Assembly (NCBI GenBank): GCA_028691975.1
Contig: JAQUYF010000001.1
Coordinates: 16,356 to 80,355 of the forward strand
From: Bacteroidales bacterium
GTDB lineage: Bacteria; Bacteroidota; Bacteroidia; Bacteroidales; UBA932
Length of the DNA: 64,000 nucleotides
Direction: 5' to 3'
Part shown: piece by piece, positions 45,901 through 52,568 of the stretch
How positions within the stretch are numbered: the first letter of the stretch is position 1
How the letters are laid out: each line of letters begins with the position of its first letter
Position numbers and translations under genes: made by a program
Notes under the pieces: generated by a model
Database searches by the model: none
Told to the model about the DNA's origin: nothing
What the model saw: only the letters and a program-made list of their open reading frames with translations

Positions 45901-46482
45901 TTTTAAGTCTTCAGCCTCAAGAACTTCAATCTTCTGGATCTCATGAGATGTTCTGAATCCGTCAAAGAAGTGAACGAAAGGAACGCTTGATTTGATTGCT
46001 GAAAGGTGAGCAACTGCTCCAAGGTCCATAGCTTCCTGTACACTTGATGAAGCCAAAAGTGCAAAGCCTGTCTGTCGTGTGCTCATAACATCAGAGTGGT
46101 CACCAAAGATTGAAAGAGCTTGAGCGGCTAATGATCTTGCTGATACATGAAATACTGCAGGGAGAAGCTCACCGGCAATCTTGTACATATTAGGGATCAT
46201 CAAAAGAAGGCCCTGAGATGCTGTGAAAGTAGTAGTTAAACTACCGGCCTGAAGAGATCCGTGCACTGCACCTGCAGCACCACCTTCACTCTGCATTTCG
46301 GTAACTTTAACAGTTTCACCGAACATATTCTTCTTTCCGAAAGCAGCCCATTCATCGACATATTCTGCCATAGTTGATGAAGGGGTGATAGGGTAAATAG
46401 CCGCATGTTCACTAAAGAGGTAAGCTACGTGCGCAGCTGCGTAGTTACCGTCACAAGTAATAAATTTTTTTTCTTTTGCCAT
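42937..46482 (-). CDS. nifJ: Pyruvate:ferredoxin (flavodoxin) oxidoreductase, single chain
   Basis: 1181 residues from the ATG at 46482 (MAKEKKFITCDGNYAAAHVA), a normal length. An upstream extension to 46554 runs into the leader and is rejected. It oxidises pyruvate with CoA to acetyl-CoA and CO2, reducing ferredoxin; oxygen-sensitive, central to anaerobic energy metabolism. Order: pyrimidine-binding domain, domain II, linker, ferredoxin-like domain with two 4Fe-4S motifs (CIQCNQCSFICPHA and CTGCGNCADVCPG), and the TPP domain with GDGWSYDIGYGG and NTGGQSSKATPAGA; CAGCGETPY and a late cysteine supply the proximal cluster. Supports an anaerobic host. Confidence 0.97.
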   Translation of the reverse strand: MAKEKKFITCDGNYAAAHVAYLFSEHAAIYPITPSSTMAEYVDEWAAFGKKNMFGETVKVTEMQSEGGAAGAVHGSLQAGSLTTTFTASQGLLLMIPNMYKIAGELLPAVFHVSARSLAAQALSIFGDHSDVMSTRQTGFALLASSSVQEAMDLGAVAHLSAIKSSVPFVHFFDGFRTSHEIQKIEVLEAEDLKPLVSEKALARFRDRALNPNKPVTRGTAQNPDVYFQAREAANPYYDAVPDIVARYMGEITEITGRHYLPFDYYGAPDAENIIIAMGSVCETIKETIDYLAETKKEKLGLITVRLYRPFSAKWFLRALPKSVKKIAVLDRTKEPGALGEPLFMDIKNVIADMGENAPMVVGGRYGLSSKDTSPAQIISVFENLRLKEPKNGFTIGIVDDVTFKSLPVKEEISLAKKGTYECKFYGLGSDGTVGANKNTIKIIGDHTPKYCQGYFDYDSKKSGGYTCSHLRFGDQPIRAPYLVSTPDFVACHVPSYLYKYDVMKGIKQNGTLLLNSLWDTEETFKRIPDFVKKEIVNKNIKLYIINATKIAAEIGLGGRTNTILQSAFFKITNIIPYEDAVAYMKKAIDKSYGKKGDAVVKMNYAAVDRGAEYTEVAIPEDWKNATGKYVHANYNRLAPEWIRNVADIVNSQNGNDLPVSIFAHDMVDGTIPSGTAAFEKRGIAVNIPEWDAANCIQCNQCSFICPHAAIRPFLMNAEEAKNAPAGIKRIQGNATFKDYTFTMQVSPADCTGCGNCADVCPGNKGNKALVMKSAESQDAEQANFDYLHANIGYKDSVAPKTQNVKNSQFAQPLFEFSGACAGCGETPYIKAITQLFGERMMVANATGCSSIYGASFPSSPYCTNSKGHGPAWANSLFEDNAEFGLGMRVGSERVRSTVARLMEQGLECSCCTEEMKSLFKLWLENRQNGEITREVTDKLVPLMKACGCDTCKQLLELQNFIPARSQWIFGGDGWSYDIGYGGLDHVLASGENVNVLVLDTEVYSNTGGQSSKATPAGAVAKFATSGKRVRKKDLGMMAISYGYVYVAQVAMGANQAQFLNVLKEAEAYDGPSLIIAYAPCINHGLKAGMGLSQREEKSAVECGYWHLYRYNPVLEAEGKNPFTLDSKEPDWSKFQDFLKGEVRYSSLLKTFPEHATELFAKTEEFAKLRLNTYKRLADQK

Positions 46483-46627
46483 GTTTATCGTGTATTTGAT
46501 ATTTAATTGATTATTAATTTTGTAATTAATTAAGGTATATATAATAAAATTCAAAATTATGGATTATTTTTGTGATAGAGAATTTTAATTCGCTATTTTT
46601 ACGTTGAACCAAAAAATAAATGATTTT

Positions 46628-47311
46628 ATGAAGAAAATAATGCTCTTTACAGTCATGTTTTTAACATGCTTTGAGTGCTTTTCACAGAATGTAGTGCATT
46701 CGACGAACAGGGGAGATCTCGCTGCCAATATGATTGACAGTGTAAAGTATGTAACGCCTGAATTCCAGACCGGAATAGTTATCTTCAAGACGGGGGAAAA
46801 GACAGAAGCCAAGCTCAATATAAGTACAATCGATCAGACCTTAAGATTTATAGATGAGAATGGAGAGGTGCTTTCAGTTCGCAATCAGGATGATATCAGC
46901 AGGGTTTCAATTAAAGGCCGTACTTTTGTCAGAGGCCGCGGCATCTATGTAGAGTTGCTGGATATGTCTTCAGATGTCATATTGGGGGTTTGCCGAAAAG
47001 TTAATTTCCTTGAGACCGAGAAGCAGGGCGCTTACGGAAAGGCTTCACCGACTACTTCCGTCACCTCAGTTTCTTCATATACGGATAACGGGTATATGTA
47101 TGATCTCAATCAAAATCTTACCACACCGTTTCTTTACAAACAGATACCTTACCTCTACAAGAACGGTGTGTTCTATCTTGCTTCGAAGAAAGCCTTTACT
47201 AAGTGCTTTCCTGATAAGAAGGCTGAGATACAGTCATATATTGACGAAAAAAAGGTCGACTTCAGTGACATGGACCAAGTCAGACCTCTTTTCATCATTC
47301 TGGGACGGTAA
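46628..47311 (+). CDS. Secreted hypothetical protein
   Basis: 227 residues from the ATG at 46628 (MKKIMLFTVMFLTCFECFSQ, cleavable signal peptide). The mature part begins with a mixed alpha/beta region including IDSVKYVTPEFQTGIVIFKT and NISTIDQTLRFIDENGEVL, and ends in a helical part (KAFTKCFPDKKAEIQSYIDE). No family or catalytic motif recognised. Stands alone between the divergent PFOR gene and convergent fabD (7 nt apart), with no sign of an operon. Seemingly a periplasmic or outer-membrane-associated protein. Confidence 0.7.
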   Translation: MKKIMLFTVMFLTCFECFSQNVVHSTNRGDLAANMIDSVKYVTPEFQTGIVIFKTGEKTEAKLNISTIDQTLRFIDENGEVLSVRNQDDISRVSIKGRTFVRGRGIYVELLDMSSDVILGVCRKVNFLETEKQGAYGKASPTTSVTSVSSYTDNGYMYDLNQNLTTPFLYKQIPYLYKNGVFYLASKKAFTKCFPDKKAEIQSYIDEKKVDFSDMDQVRPLFIILGR

Positions 47312-47318
47312 AGTATTA

Positions 47319-48170
47319 CTACTCGGATATTTTCTTGATCAGACCTTGAAGGACGGTGCCCGGACCGATTTCGGTAAATGACGTGGCGCCGTCTTTTATC
47401 ATGTTCTTTACAGATTGGGTCCACCTTACCGGAGAGGTGAGCTGCTTTAGCAGATTGGCCTTTATTTCATCGGGACAAGTGTGCGGCAAGGCATCCACAT
47501 TTTGGTATATCGGACACTGTGCTTTCGCAAATGAAGTGATTTCGATGGCCTCTGCAAGTTCCATACGCGCCGGCTCCATAAGCGGAGAGTGAAATGCCCC
47601 ACCTACAGGTAAAACGATAGCTCTTTTGGCTCCTGCCGCCTTAATTTCTTCACATGCACGGTTAACGGCATCTGTCTCTCCGGAGATAACAATCTGTCCG
47701 TCGCAGTTGTAGTTTGCCGCTACAACTATGCCTTCAGTCTTATTGCAAACATCCTCTACAGTGGAGTCTGCTATACCGAGACAGGCCGCCATTGTGCCCT
47801 GGTTCAGTTCGCAGGCTTTCTGCATTGCCTGAGCACGGATGGAGACAAGCTTGAGTGCATCTTCAAAATTGAGGACTTTTGCAGCAACAAGTGCTGAAAA
47901 TTCGCCGAGAGAGTGGCCGGCTACCATATCCGGATGGAAATCTTCCATACATGCGGCAGCTGCCACGGAGTGTAAAAATATCGCCGGTTGCGTGACTTTT
48001 GTAGCCTTCAGCTCATCTGGAGTGCCTTCAAACATAATTTTGGTGATGTCAAATCCGAGAATCACGTTAGCCTTCTCAAACATCTCCCTAGCCTTAGGGT
48101 TGGTGTCGTAAAGGTCTTTCCCCATTCCCGGGAATTGAGAGCCTTGTCCCGGAAAAACGTAAGCATTCAT
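47319..48170 (-). CDS. fabD: Malonyl-CoA-acyl carrier protein transacylase
   Basis: 283 residues. Moves malonate from CoA to ACP for fatty-acid chain elongation. The N-terminus reads MNAYVFPGQGSQFPGMGKDL, with the family's oxyanion loop GQGSQ; the nucleophile is S87 in AGHSLGEFSAL; the catalytic His is in GGAFHSPLM. Length is normal for FabD. No other fab genes are near; it is a one-gene unit facing tRNA-Arg. Confidence 0.96.
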   Translation of the reverse strand: MNAYVFPGQGSQFPGMGKDLYDTNPKAREMFEKANVILGFDITKIMFEGTPDELKATKVTQPAIFLHSVAAAACMEDFHPDMVAGHSLGEFSALVAAKVLNFEDALKLVSIRAQAMQKACELNQGTMAACLGIADSTVEDVCNKTEGIVVAANYNCDGQIVISGETDAVNRACEEIKAAGAKRAIVLPVGGAFHSPLMEPARMELAEAIEITSFAKAQCPIYQNVDALPHTCPDEIKANLLKQLTSPVRWTQSVKNMIKDGATSFTEIGPGTVLQGLIKKISE

Positions 48171-48204
48171 ATCTATTCTTTTTAGTTATCAAATAATAAA
48201 ATTG

Positions 48205-48212
48205 TACTTTTG
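48205..48212 (+). promoter_or_regulatory. -7 element of tRNA-Arg(CCG)
   Basis: TACTTTTG, ending 14 nt before the first tRNA base. No exact -33 TTG at 19 nt. Confidence 0.5.
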
Positions 48213-48226
48213 CAATCTGAATCTTC

Positions 48227-48298
48227 GCTCCCGTAGTTTAATGGATAGAATTGAAGATTCCGGTTCTTTAGGTCGGGGTTCGATTCCCCGCGGGAGTA
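48227..48298 (+). tRNA. tRNA-Arg (anticodon CCG)
   Basis: Full cloverleaf read by hand: acceptor GCTCCCG/CGGGAGT with a first G-U pair, T-arm CGGGG-TTCGATT-CCCCG, anticodon arm GAAGA-TTCCGGT-TCTTT with anticodon CCG, discriminator A, 4-nt variable loop, 72 nt. CCA is not encoded (ACTA follows). Decodes CGG. Confidence 0.93.
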
Positions 48299-48369
48299 CT
48301 AAAGCAAAAGCTAAGTATCTACCTTATCGATAGATGCTTAGCTTTAATTTTTATAGAGCTGGTTCATGA

Positions 48370-50151
48370 CTACTCTACGAACGCGAGTATTTCTCCTTTT
48401 TTAACTTTGGCGTTCTGGTCAGCGAAAACAGCTATAATTTTGCCACTGTTGAGCGCTTGAACCTCTTCCACTCCGTAGTAGGTCTGGATGAAGCAGACAG
48501 GAGTACCTTCTTTTACTTTTTCGCCTATGTTAGGCTTGACAGACTCCTGTGCAGGCTCATATTTCCAGAGTAAATCTCCGTCAGCTGTTGCCTGGACAGG
48601 CTTAGCCTCAGGGTGCTGCCCTGCAAATTTATTCACATCAAACTTAGGCATTTCGACTACCGGACGAATGACAATCTTTGGAGCACCTGCTTTTTCTTTT
48701 GCAGCTTCCAACTCCTGCTCAAAGCGTTGTTTTGCAACTCCGCTCTTGTAATCCATATATTGTCTTTCATGCATTGCAATCTCAAACAACTCTTCATCAT
48801 CCTTGCCGAAGTCCCAGTTGTTTTCCTTCATGATACCTCTGAATCTGTCAAGCTCATCAGGGAAAGCATCTTGAGGATTTCCTGTGTAGAATTCAAGACC
48901 TTTCTCTTTTGCCAGAGCAAAAATCTCAGGTGCGAGAGGTCCCGGAAGGGTACCCATCTTGCCTAAAATCATATTCCATGTATCTTTGTCGATGGTTGTC
49001 CAACGAGGCTCACCTTTCAAAGTGTGCATCAAGTTCATCAGAGAAGTATTCTTAACATACTGACTGAAAGGAGTTACCAATGGAGGGTAACCGAGTCTTG
49101 GCCATACGTATGCGACTTCCTGGAATAGCAGGATAACAAGATCGTTGATTGATAACTCTTTCTTGCCCTGATTTTTGAGAGATGCGTTGATGGCGCCGTG
49201 GAAGCCTTTCAGGTCTGCCATCATAGAGCCCATCATACCTCCCGGAAGTCCGCAGCCTACCAACAGAGAAGACATCTGGAAGTTACCCGGGTCAATGAAA
49301 TAACCGAGATAGTCATCCATGAAGGACTGAGTCAGACGGCGAGCCTCCATGTATGCATCCATGTTTATATCTTTTACAATAAATCCGGCATCTTTCATCA
49401 TCTCCTGGATGGTAATTACGTCCGGATGGATTTTACCCCACGAAAGTGGTTCCATTGCCACATCAAGATATTCGGCACCGGCTCTTGCTACTTCAAGCAT
49501 TGATGCAGGAGAGAATCCCGGGCCGCAATGTCCGTGGTATTGTACTATGATGTGCGGATATTTATCTTTGATGGCTTTAGTAAGGCGGCCTAAAAATGCA
49601 GGACGACCAACACCTGCCATATCTTTCAGACAGATCTCATCGCAACCGTACTCAACGACTTTGTCAACTACTCCCATGTAGTATTCAACCGTGTGAATAG
49701 GGGAGTTGGTTATGCTGAGTGCTACCTGAGAGATCATCCCGGCATTTTTAGCATATTCAACGGACAGCTTTAAATTACGGTGATCGTTAAGTCCACAGAA
49801 TGAACGTGAAATATCAGTTCCCTGTTTAACTTTTACTTTATACATCAGTTCTCTGACATCAGCAGGAACAGGATTCATCCTCAAACCGTTCAGACCTCTT
49901 TCCAACATGTGAGTCTGGATACCGGCTTTATGGAAAGGTGCTGTCCACTCACGAACAGCTGTGTTTGGATTTTCTCCAAAAAGAAGATTAACTTGCTCAA
50001 AAGCTCCTCCATTTGTTTCGATACGGTCAAAACAGCCCATATCGATAATCACCGGAGCTATCTCTTTGAGCTGATGCACCTTAGGAACATATTTTCCTGA
50101 GGACTGCCACATGTCTCGATAGACTAGGGAGAATTTTATTTCACGTGCCAT
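48370..50151 (-). CDS. Carboxyltransferase (PycB/OadA-type) with a non-biotinyl carrier-like C-terminus
   Basis: 593 residues. The N-terminal barrel (about 1-300) matches the HMGL/PYC_OADA carboxyltransferase fold: metal-site region RDMWQSS, catalytic-type lysine K176 in ICLKDMAGVG, and H206/H208 in YHGHCGPGF. A PYC_OADA middle part follows (about 310-470). The C-terminal ~70 residues look like a biotinyl domain (IGEKVKEGTPVCFIQ to VKKGEILAFVE), but the AMKM site reads TYYG (557-560), so Y559 replaces the biotinylated lysine. It may use a separate carrier protein, or do another reaction. It is a lone gene between two tRNAs. Calling it pyruvate carboxylase B or oxaloacetate decarboxylase alpha would overstate it. 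Confidence 0.8.
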   Translation of the reverse strand: MAREIKFSLVYRDMWQSSGKYVPKVHQLKEIAPVIIDMGCFDRIETNGGAFEQVNLLFGENPNTAVREWTAPFHKAGIQTHMLERGLNGLRMNPVPADVRELMYKVKVKQGTDISRSFCGLNDHRNLKLSVEYAKNAGMISQVALSITNSPIHTVEYYMGVVDKVVEYGCDEICLKDMAGVGRPAFLGRLTKAIKDKYPHIIVQYHGHCGPGFSPASMLEVARAGAEYLDVAMEPLSWGKIHPDVITIQEMMKDAGFIVKDINMDAYMEARRLTQSFMDDYLGYFIDPGNFQMSSLLVGCGLPGGMMGSMMADLKGFHGAINASLKNQGKKELSINDLVILLFQEVAYVWPRLGYPPLVTPFSQYVKNTSLMNLMHTLKGEPRWTTIDKDTWNMILGKMGTLPGPLAPEIFALAKEKGLEFYTGNPQDAFPDELDRFRGIMKENNWDFGKDDEELFEIAMHERQYMDYKSGVAKQRFEQELEAAKEKAGAPKIVIRPVVEMPKFDVNKFAGQHPEAKPVQATADGDLLWKYEPAQESVKPNIGEKVKEGTPVCFIQTYYGVEEVQALNSGKIIAVFADQNAKVKKGEILAFVE

Positions 50152-50228
50152 ATAATAAAACGAAAAATTCGGTTTTTAATAAATAATTTGCAAATGTAAC
50201 ATTTCCTACAAAAACCACTCCAAATTTC

Positions 50229-50257
50229 TTGCTTTATTTCAAAAATGATTATCTTTG
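50229..50257 (+). promoter_or_regulatory. Promoter of tRNA-His
   Basis: TTG at 50229-50231, 18 nt, then TATCTTTG at 50250-50257: a near-exact Bacteroidetes promoter 32 nt before the tRNA. Confidence 0.75.
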
Positions 50258-50288
50258 CATCCCCGTTCGATAAGAAAGGGGGATAAAT

Positions 50289-50362
50289 GGTGGATGTAGT
50301 TCAGTTGGCAGAGCATCGGATTGTGGTTCCGAGGGTCGTGGGTTCGAATCCCATCATCCACC
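50289..50362 (+). tRNA. tRNA-His (anticodon GTG)
   Basis: Acceptor GTGGATG/CATCCAC with the His-specific extra G at -1 (50289) opposite discriminator C (50362); anticodon arm TCGGA-TTGTGGT-TCCGA, anticodon GTG; T-loop TTCGAAT. CCA not encoded. Confidence 0.96.
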
Positions 50363-50365
50363 CTG

Positions 50366-50400
50366 AAAGGGCAGTTGCAGCAGTGCAGTTGCCCTTTTTT
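50366..50400 (+). terminator. Terminator of tRNA-His
   Basis: AAAGGGCA (50366-50373) with TGCCCTTT (50390-50397), an inner TGCA/TGCA pair, then T-run to 50400. Sits 4 nt after the mature tRNA. Confidence 0.88.
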
Positions 50401-50426
50401 AGATTGTAGATGTACATCAGGCTGTT

Positions 50427-51203
50427 CTATTTTCTCTTTTCCGTGAGGTACTTCCAGTAGCGTACGGGCATGTCCTGACGGTGTTTGCGAGGATTGCGGC
50501 GTTCTTTTATTGCAATGCTCTTGAAGTAGGTTTGCCACATTTTCTGAAAGAGAAGTTCATCTTCGGCCAGCAGATTGTCCGCCAGAAAACCTTTCTTGAG
50601 GATTGCTTCAGACTCCTCGGCGGTAAATGTGATTTCTTCAACCGTGTGAAGATCGTAGTAGTAGCCGTATCCACGTCTGACATCGTAAATTATCCACTTC
50701 TGGCCTGCGAATCTGTCTTTGAAGTGTTCTATTGCCATCGGCAAAATATTGTGCTGTGGCTCGAAAGGAGCGAAATAGATATCATCGGCTGTCTTTTGAA
50801 ATCTTGCGAACTGCACTAATCTCATTCTCTCGTAAGAGACTTGTTTATAGACTCTTGAAAGTGCCAAAACATCCTGGTCGGCAAAGTTTACTTCAATGCT
50901 TTTGGGAGCATCAACGGCTTTTCGGATAAATCGAAACAGCAACTCGTCAACTTTAGGATATCCATCTGCCATCCATGCAATCGTAAGTTCGCGCATGGCA
51001 TCATTCGAAAGTTTTTTACCCAAAGCTTTCCAGACACGGTCTGCCTTTTGGGTATCGGTAGCACAAGTGTAAAGCTCATCATGGAAGAGTGGCAGCGGCT
51101 CGCCTTCTCCTACCAGCGTATCCGGAAAGAGTTTATGCAGATATGCATCAAAAACGCATGTCAGCAGCCCTTCAAATGTCTTATCATAGCAAAAAACGGT
51201 CAT
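50427..51203 (-). CDS. TIGR03915-type putative DNA repair protein (DUF4130)
   Basis: 258 residues. Opening MTVFCYDKTFEGLLTCVFDA and the late FAPFEPQHNILPMAIEHFKD and WIIYDVRRGYGYYYDLHT match the SAM-partner family found next to TIGR03916 radical SAM proteins. The C-terminus is DUF4130-like (MWQTYFKSIAIKERRNPR). No catalytic residues established; a DNA-glycosylase or nuclease-like role is proposed for the family. Its first 4 nt overlap the end of the radical SAM gene, so the two are co-translated. The pair is widely conserved and often called SPL- or DNA-repair-associated. Confidence 0.87.
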   Translation of the reverse strand: MTVFCYDKTFEGLLTCVFDAYLHKLFPDTLVGEGEPLPLFHDELYTCATDTQKADRVWKALGKKLSNDAMRELTIAWMADGYPKVDELLFRFIRKAVDAPKSIEVNFADQDVLALSRVYKQVSYERMRLVQFARFQKTADDIYFAPFEPQHNILPMAIEHFKDRFAGQKWIIYDVRRGYGYYYDLHTVEEITFTAEESEAILKKGFLADNLLAEDELLFQKMWQTYFKSIAIKERRNPRKHRQDMPVRYWKYLTEKRK

Positions 51204-52465
51204 TTCTCGAATGGTATTTCCAACTGGTTTTCATCAATCTTTTTCTTTCCGGATCCAACGGTCAAGATAGCCTTGACCCTTTCAGGCTTAAGCTCGTTGA
51301 TAGTGTGGACAGGCAACTCACGGCAGGAGATAAAGTACTGCGCCTTTTTCATTACGATTCCCATCTTCTTCAACTGGAAGGCGCCCAGATGGCCATATCT
51401 GCGGGAAGCTACTATAAGAGTGGCGGATTTAACTCCGATGCCGGGTACTCTGAGAAGCATCTCATAATCGGCACTGTTTATATCGACAGGAAACGCTTCA
51501 GGGTGACGCAGTGCCCACGAGAGTTTCGGATCCACATCCAAGTCTAAATCGGGATAGGTATCATTGACTATTTCGTTTACACGGAAATTGTAAAATCTCA
51601 TCAGCCAGTCTGCCTGATAAAGGCGATTTTCTCTTACAAGAGGCGGCTGCTTCAGCATTGGGAGCCTCGAGTCATAAGTGTTTACCGGCACATAGCCTGA
51701 ATAATATACTCTCCTGATGGAAGGTCTCCGGTAGAGAGCAGAGGAGAGGTTAAGTATTGCCTTGTCGCTGTCTGAAGTGGCACCTACTATCATCTGGGTG
51801 CTCTGTCCGGCAGGAACAAATCGAGGTGCATGGCGATATTTTTGTCGCTCCTCCTGATTCTCAAGTACTCCCTGATGGATAAATTTCATCGGTTGATAGA
51901 TGCTTGCAAGATTTTTCTCCGGGGCGAGCATCTTGAGGTTGTTGTCGTTGGGAATCTCAATGTTGACACTCATACGGTCGGCGTACAGTCCGGCTTCCTG
52001 CACAAGTTGCCGGCTTGCACCGGGGATGCTTTTCATGTGAATGTAACCGTTAAACCTCTGTTCTACCCTAAGGTTGCGTATGACTGCTACCATGCGCTCC
52101 ATAGTGTAGTCCGGATTGCGTACTACGGCAGAACTGAGAAATAGTCCTTCAATATAGTTCCTCCGATAAAACTCCATTGTAATATCCACAAGTTCCGAGA
52201 CGGCAAATGTGGCTCGCGGCACATCGTTGCTTCGGCGGTTAACGCAATAGGCGCAGTCATAGATGCACATATTGGTCAACATAATTTTAAGCAGCGAAAT
52301 GCACCGTCCATCTTCCGCAAAACTGTGGCAGATGCCCATTCCTCCTACGGTATTGCCCAGACCTCCTTTTTTGTTGTTGCGCACCGTTCCACTCGACGAA
52401 CACGATACATCATATTTCGCCGACTCTGCCAATATTTTCAACTTTTCAATTGTCTGAGCGTTCAT
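51200..52465 (-). CDS. TIGR03916-type radical SAM protein, DNA-repair associated
   Basis: 421 residues. Radical SAM cysteines C67, C71 and C74 in NMCIYDCAYCVNRRS (C-x3-C-x2-C). The C-terminal part carries a helix-hairpin-helix DNA-binding motif (LLRVPGIGVKSATLIVASRR), so the protein likely acts on DNA. The substrate is unknown; the family is labelled 'putative DNA modification/repair'. It is the first gene of a two-gene operon, with -7 element at 52502-52509 and a palindrome just upstream. Confidence 0.92.
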   Translation of the reverse strand: MNAQTIEKLKILAESAKYDVSCSSSGTVRNNKKGGLGNTVGGMGICHSFAEDGRCISLLKIMLTNMCIYDCAYCVNRRSNDVPRATFAVSELVDITMEFYRRNYIEGLFLSSAVVRNPDYTMERMVAVIRNLRVEQRFNGYIHMKSIPGASRQLVQEAGLYADRMSVNIEIPNDNNLKMLAPEKNLASIYQPMKFIHQGVLENQEERQKYRHAPRFVPAGQSTQMIVGATSDSDKAILNLSSALYRRPSIRRVYYSGYVPVNTYDSRLPMLKQPPLVRENRLYQADWLMRFYNFRVNEIVNDTYPDLDLDVDPKLSWALRHPEAFPVDINSADYEMLLRVPGIGVKSATLIVASRRYGHLGAFQLKKMGIVMKKAQYFISCRELPVHTINELKPERVKAILTVGSGKKKIDENQLEIPFEK

Positions 52466-52501
52466 TATATGTTACTTAGGGTCATATCTGTAATCCATTC
52501 G

Positions 52502-52509
52502 CAAAATTA
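52502..52509 (-). promoter_or_regulatory. -7 element of the DNA-repair radical SAM operon
   Basis: Minus-strand TAATTTTG matches TAnnTTTG, 36 nt before the ATG at 52465. No TTG at the -33 position, which is covered by the palindrome at 52529-52545. Confidence 0.5.
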
Positions 52510-52528
52510 CGGTTTTTATCTCCTTATG

Positions 52529-52545
52529 ATGACATACTGTGTCAT
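52529..52545. promoter_or_regulatory. Palindrome, possible operator
   Basis: ATGACA-TACTG-TGTCAT, perfect 6-bp arms around 5 nt, lying across the -33 region of the radical SAM operon. Reads like a dimeric regulator site; the regulator is unknown. It is 24 nt downstream of the pbpC stop and has no U-tract, so it is not a terminator. Confidence 0.45.
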
Positions 52546-52568
52546 ATTGTATAAAAGAAATGGGGTAA

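Noticed and set aside
46483..46554. N-terminal extension of PFOR
   Set aside because: The extra residues are AT-rich leader sequence; PFOR proteins begin at MAKEKKFITCDGN.
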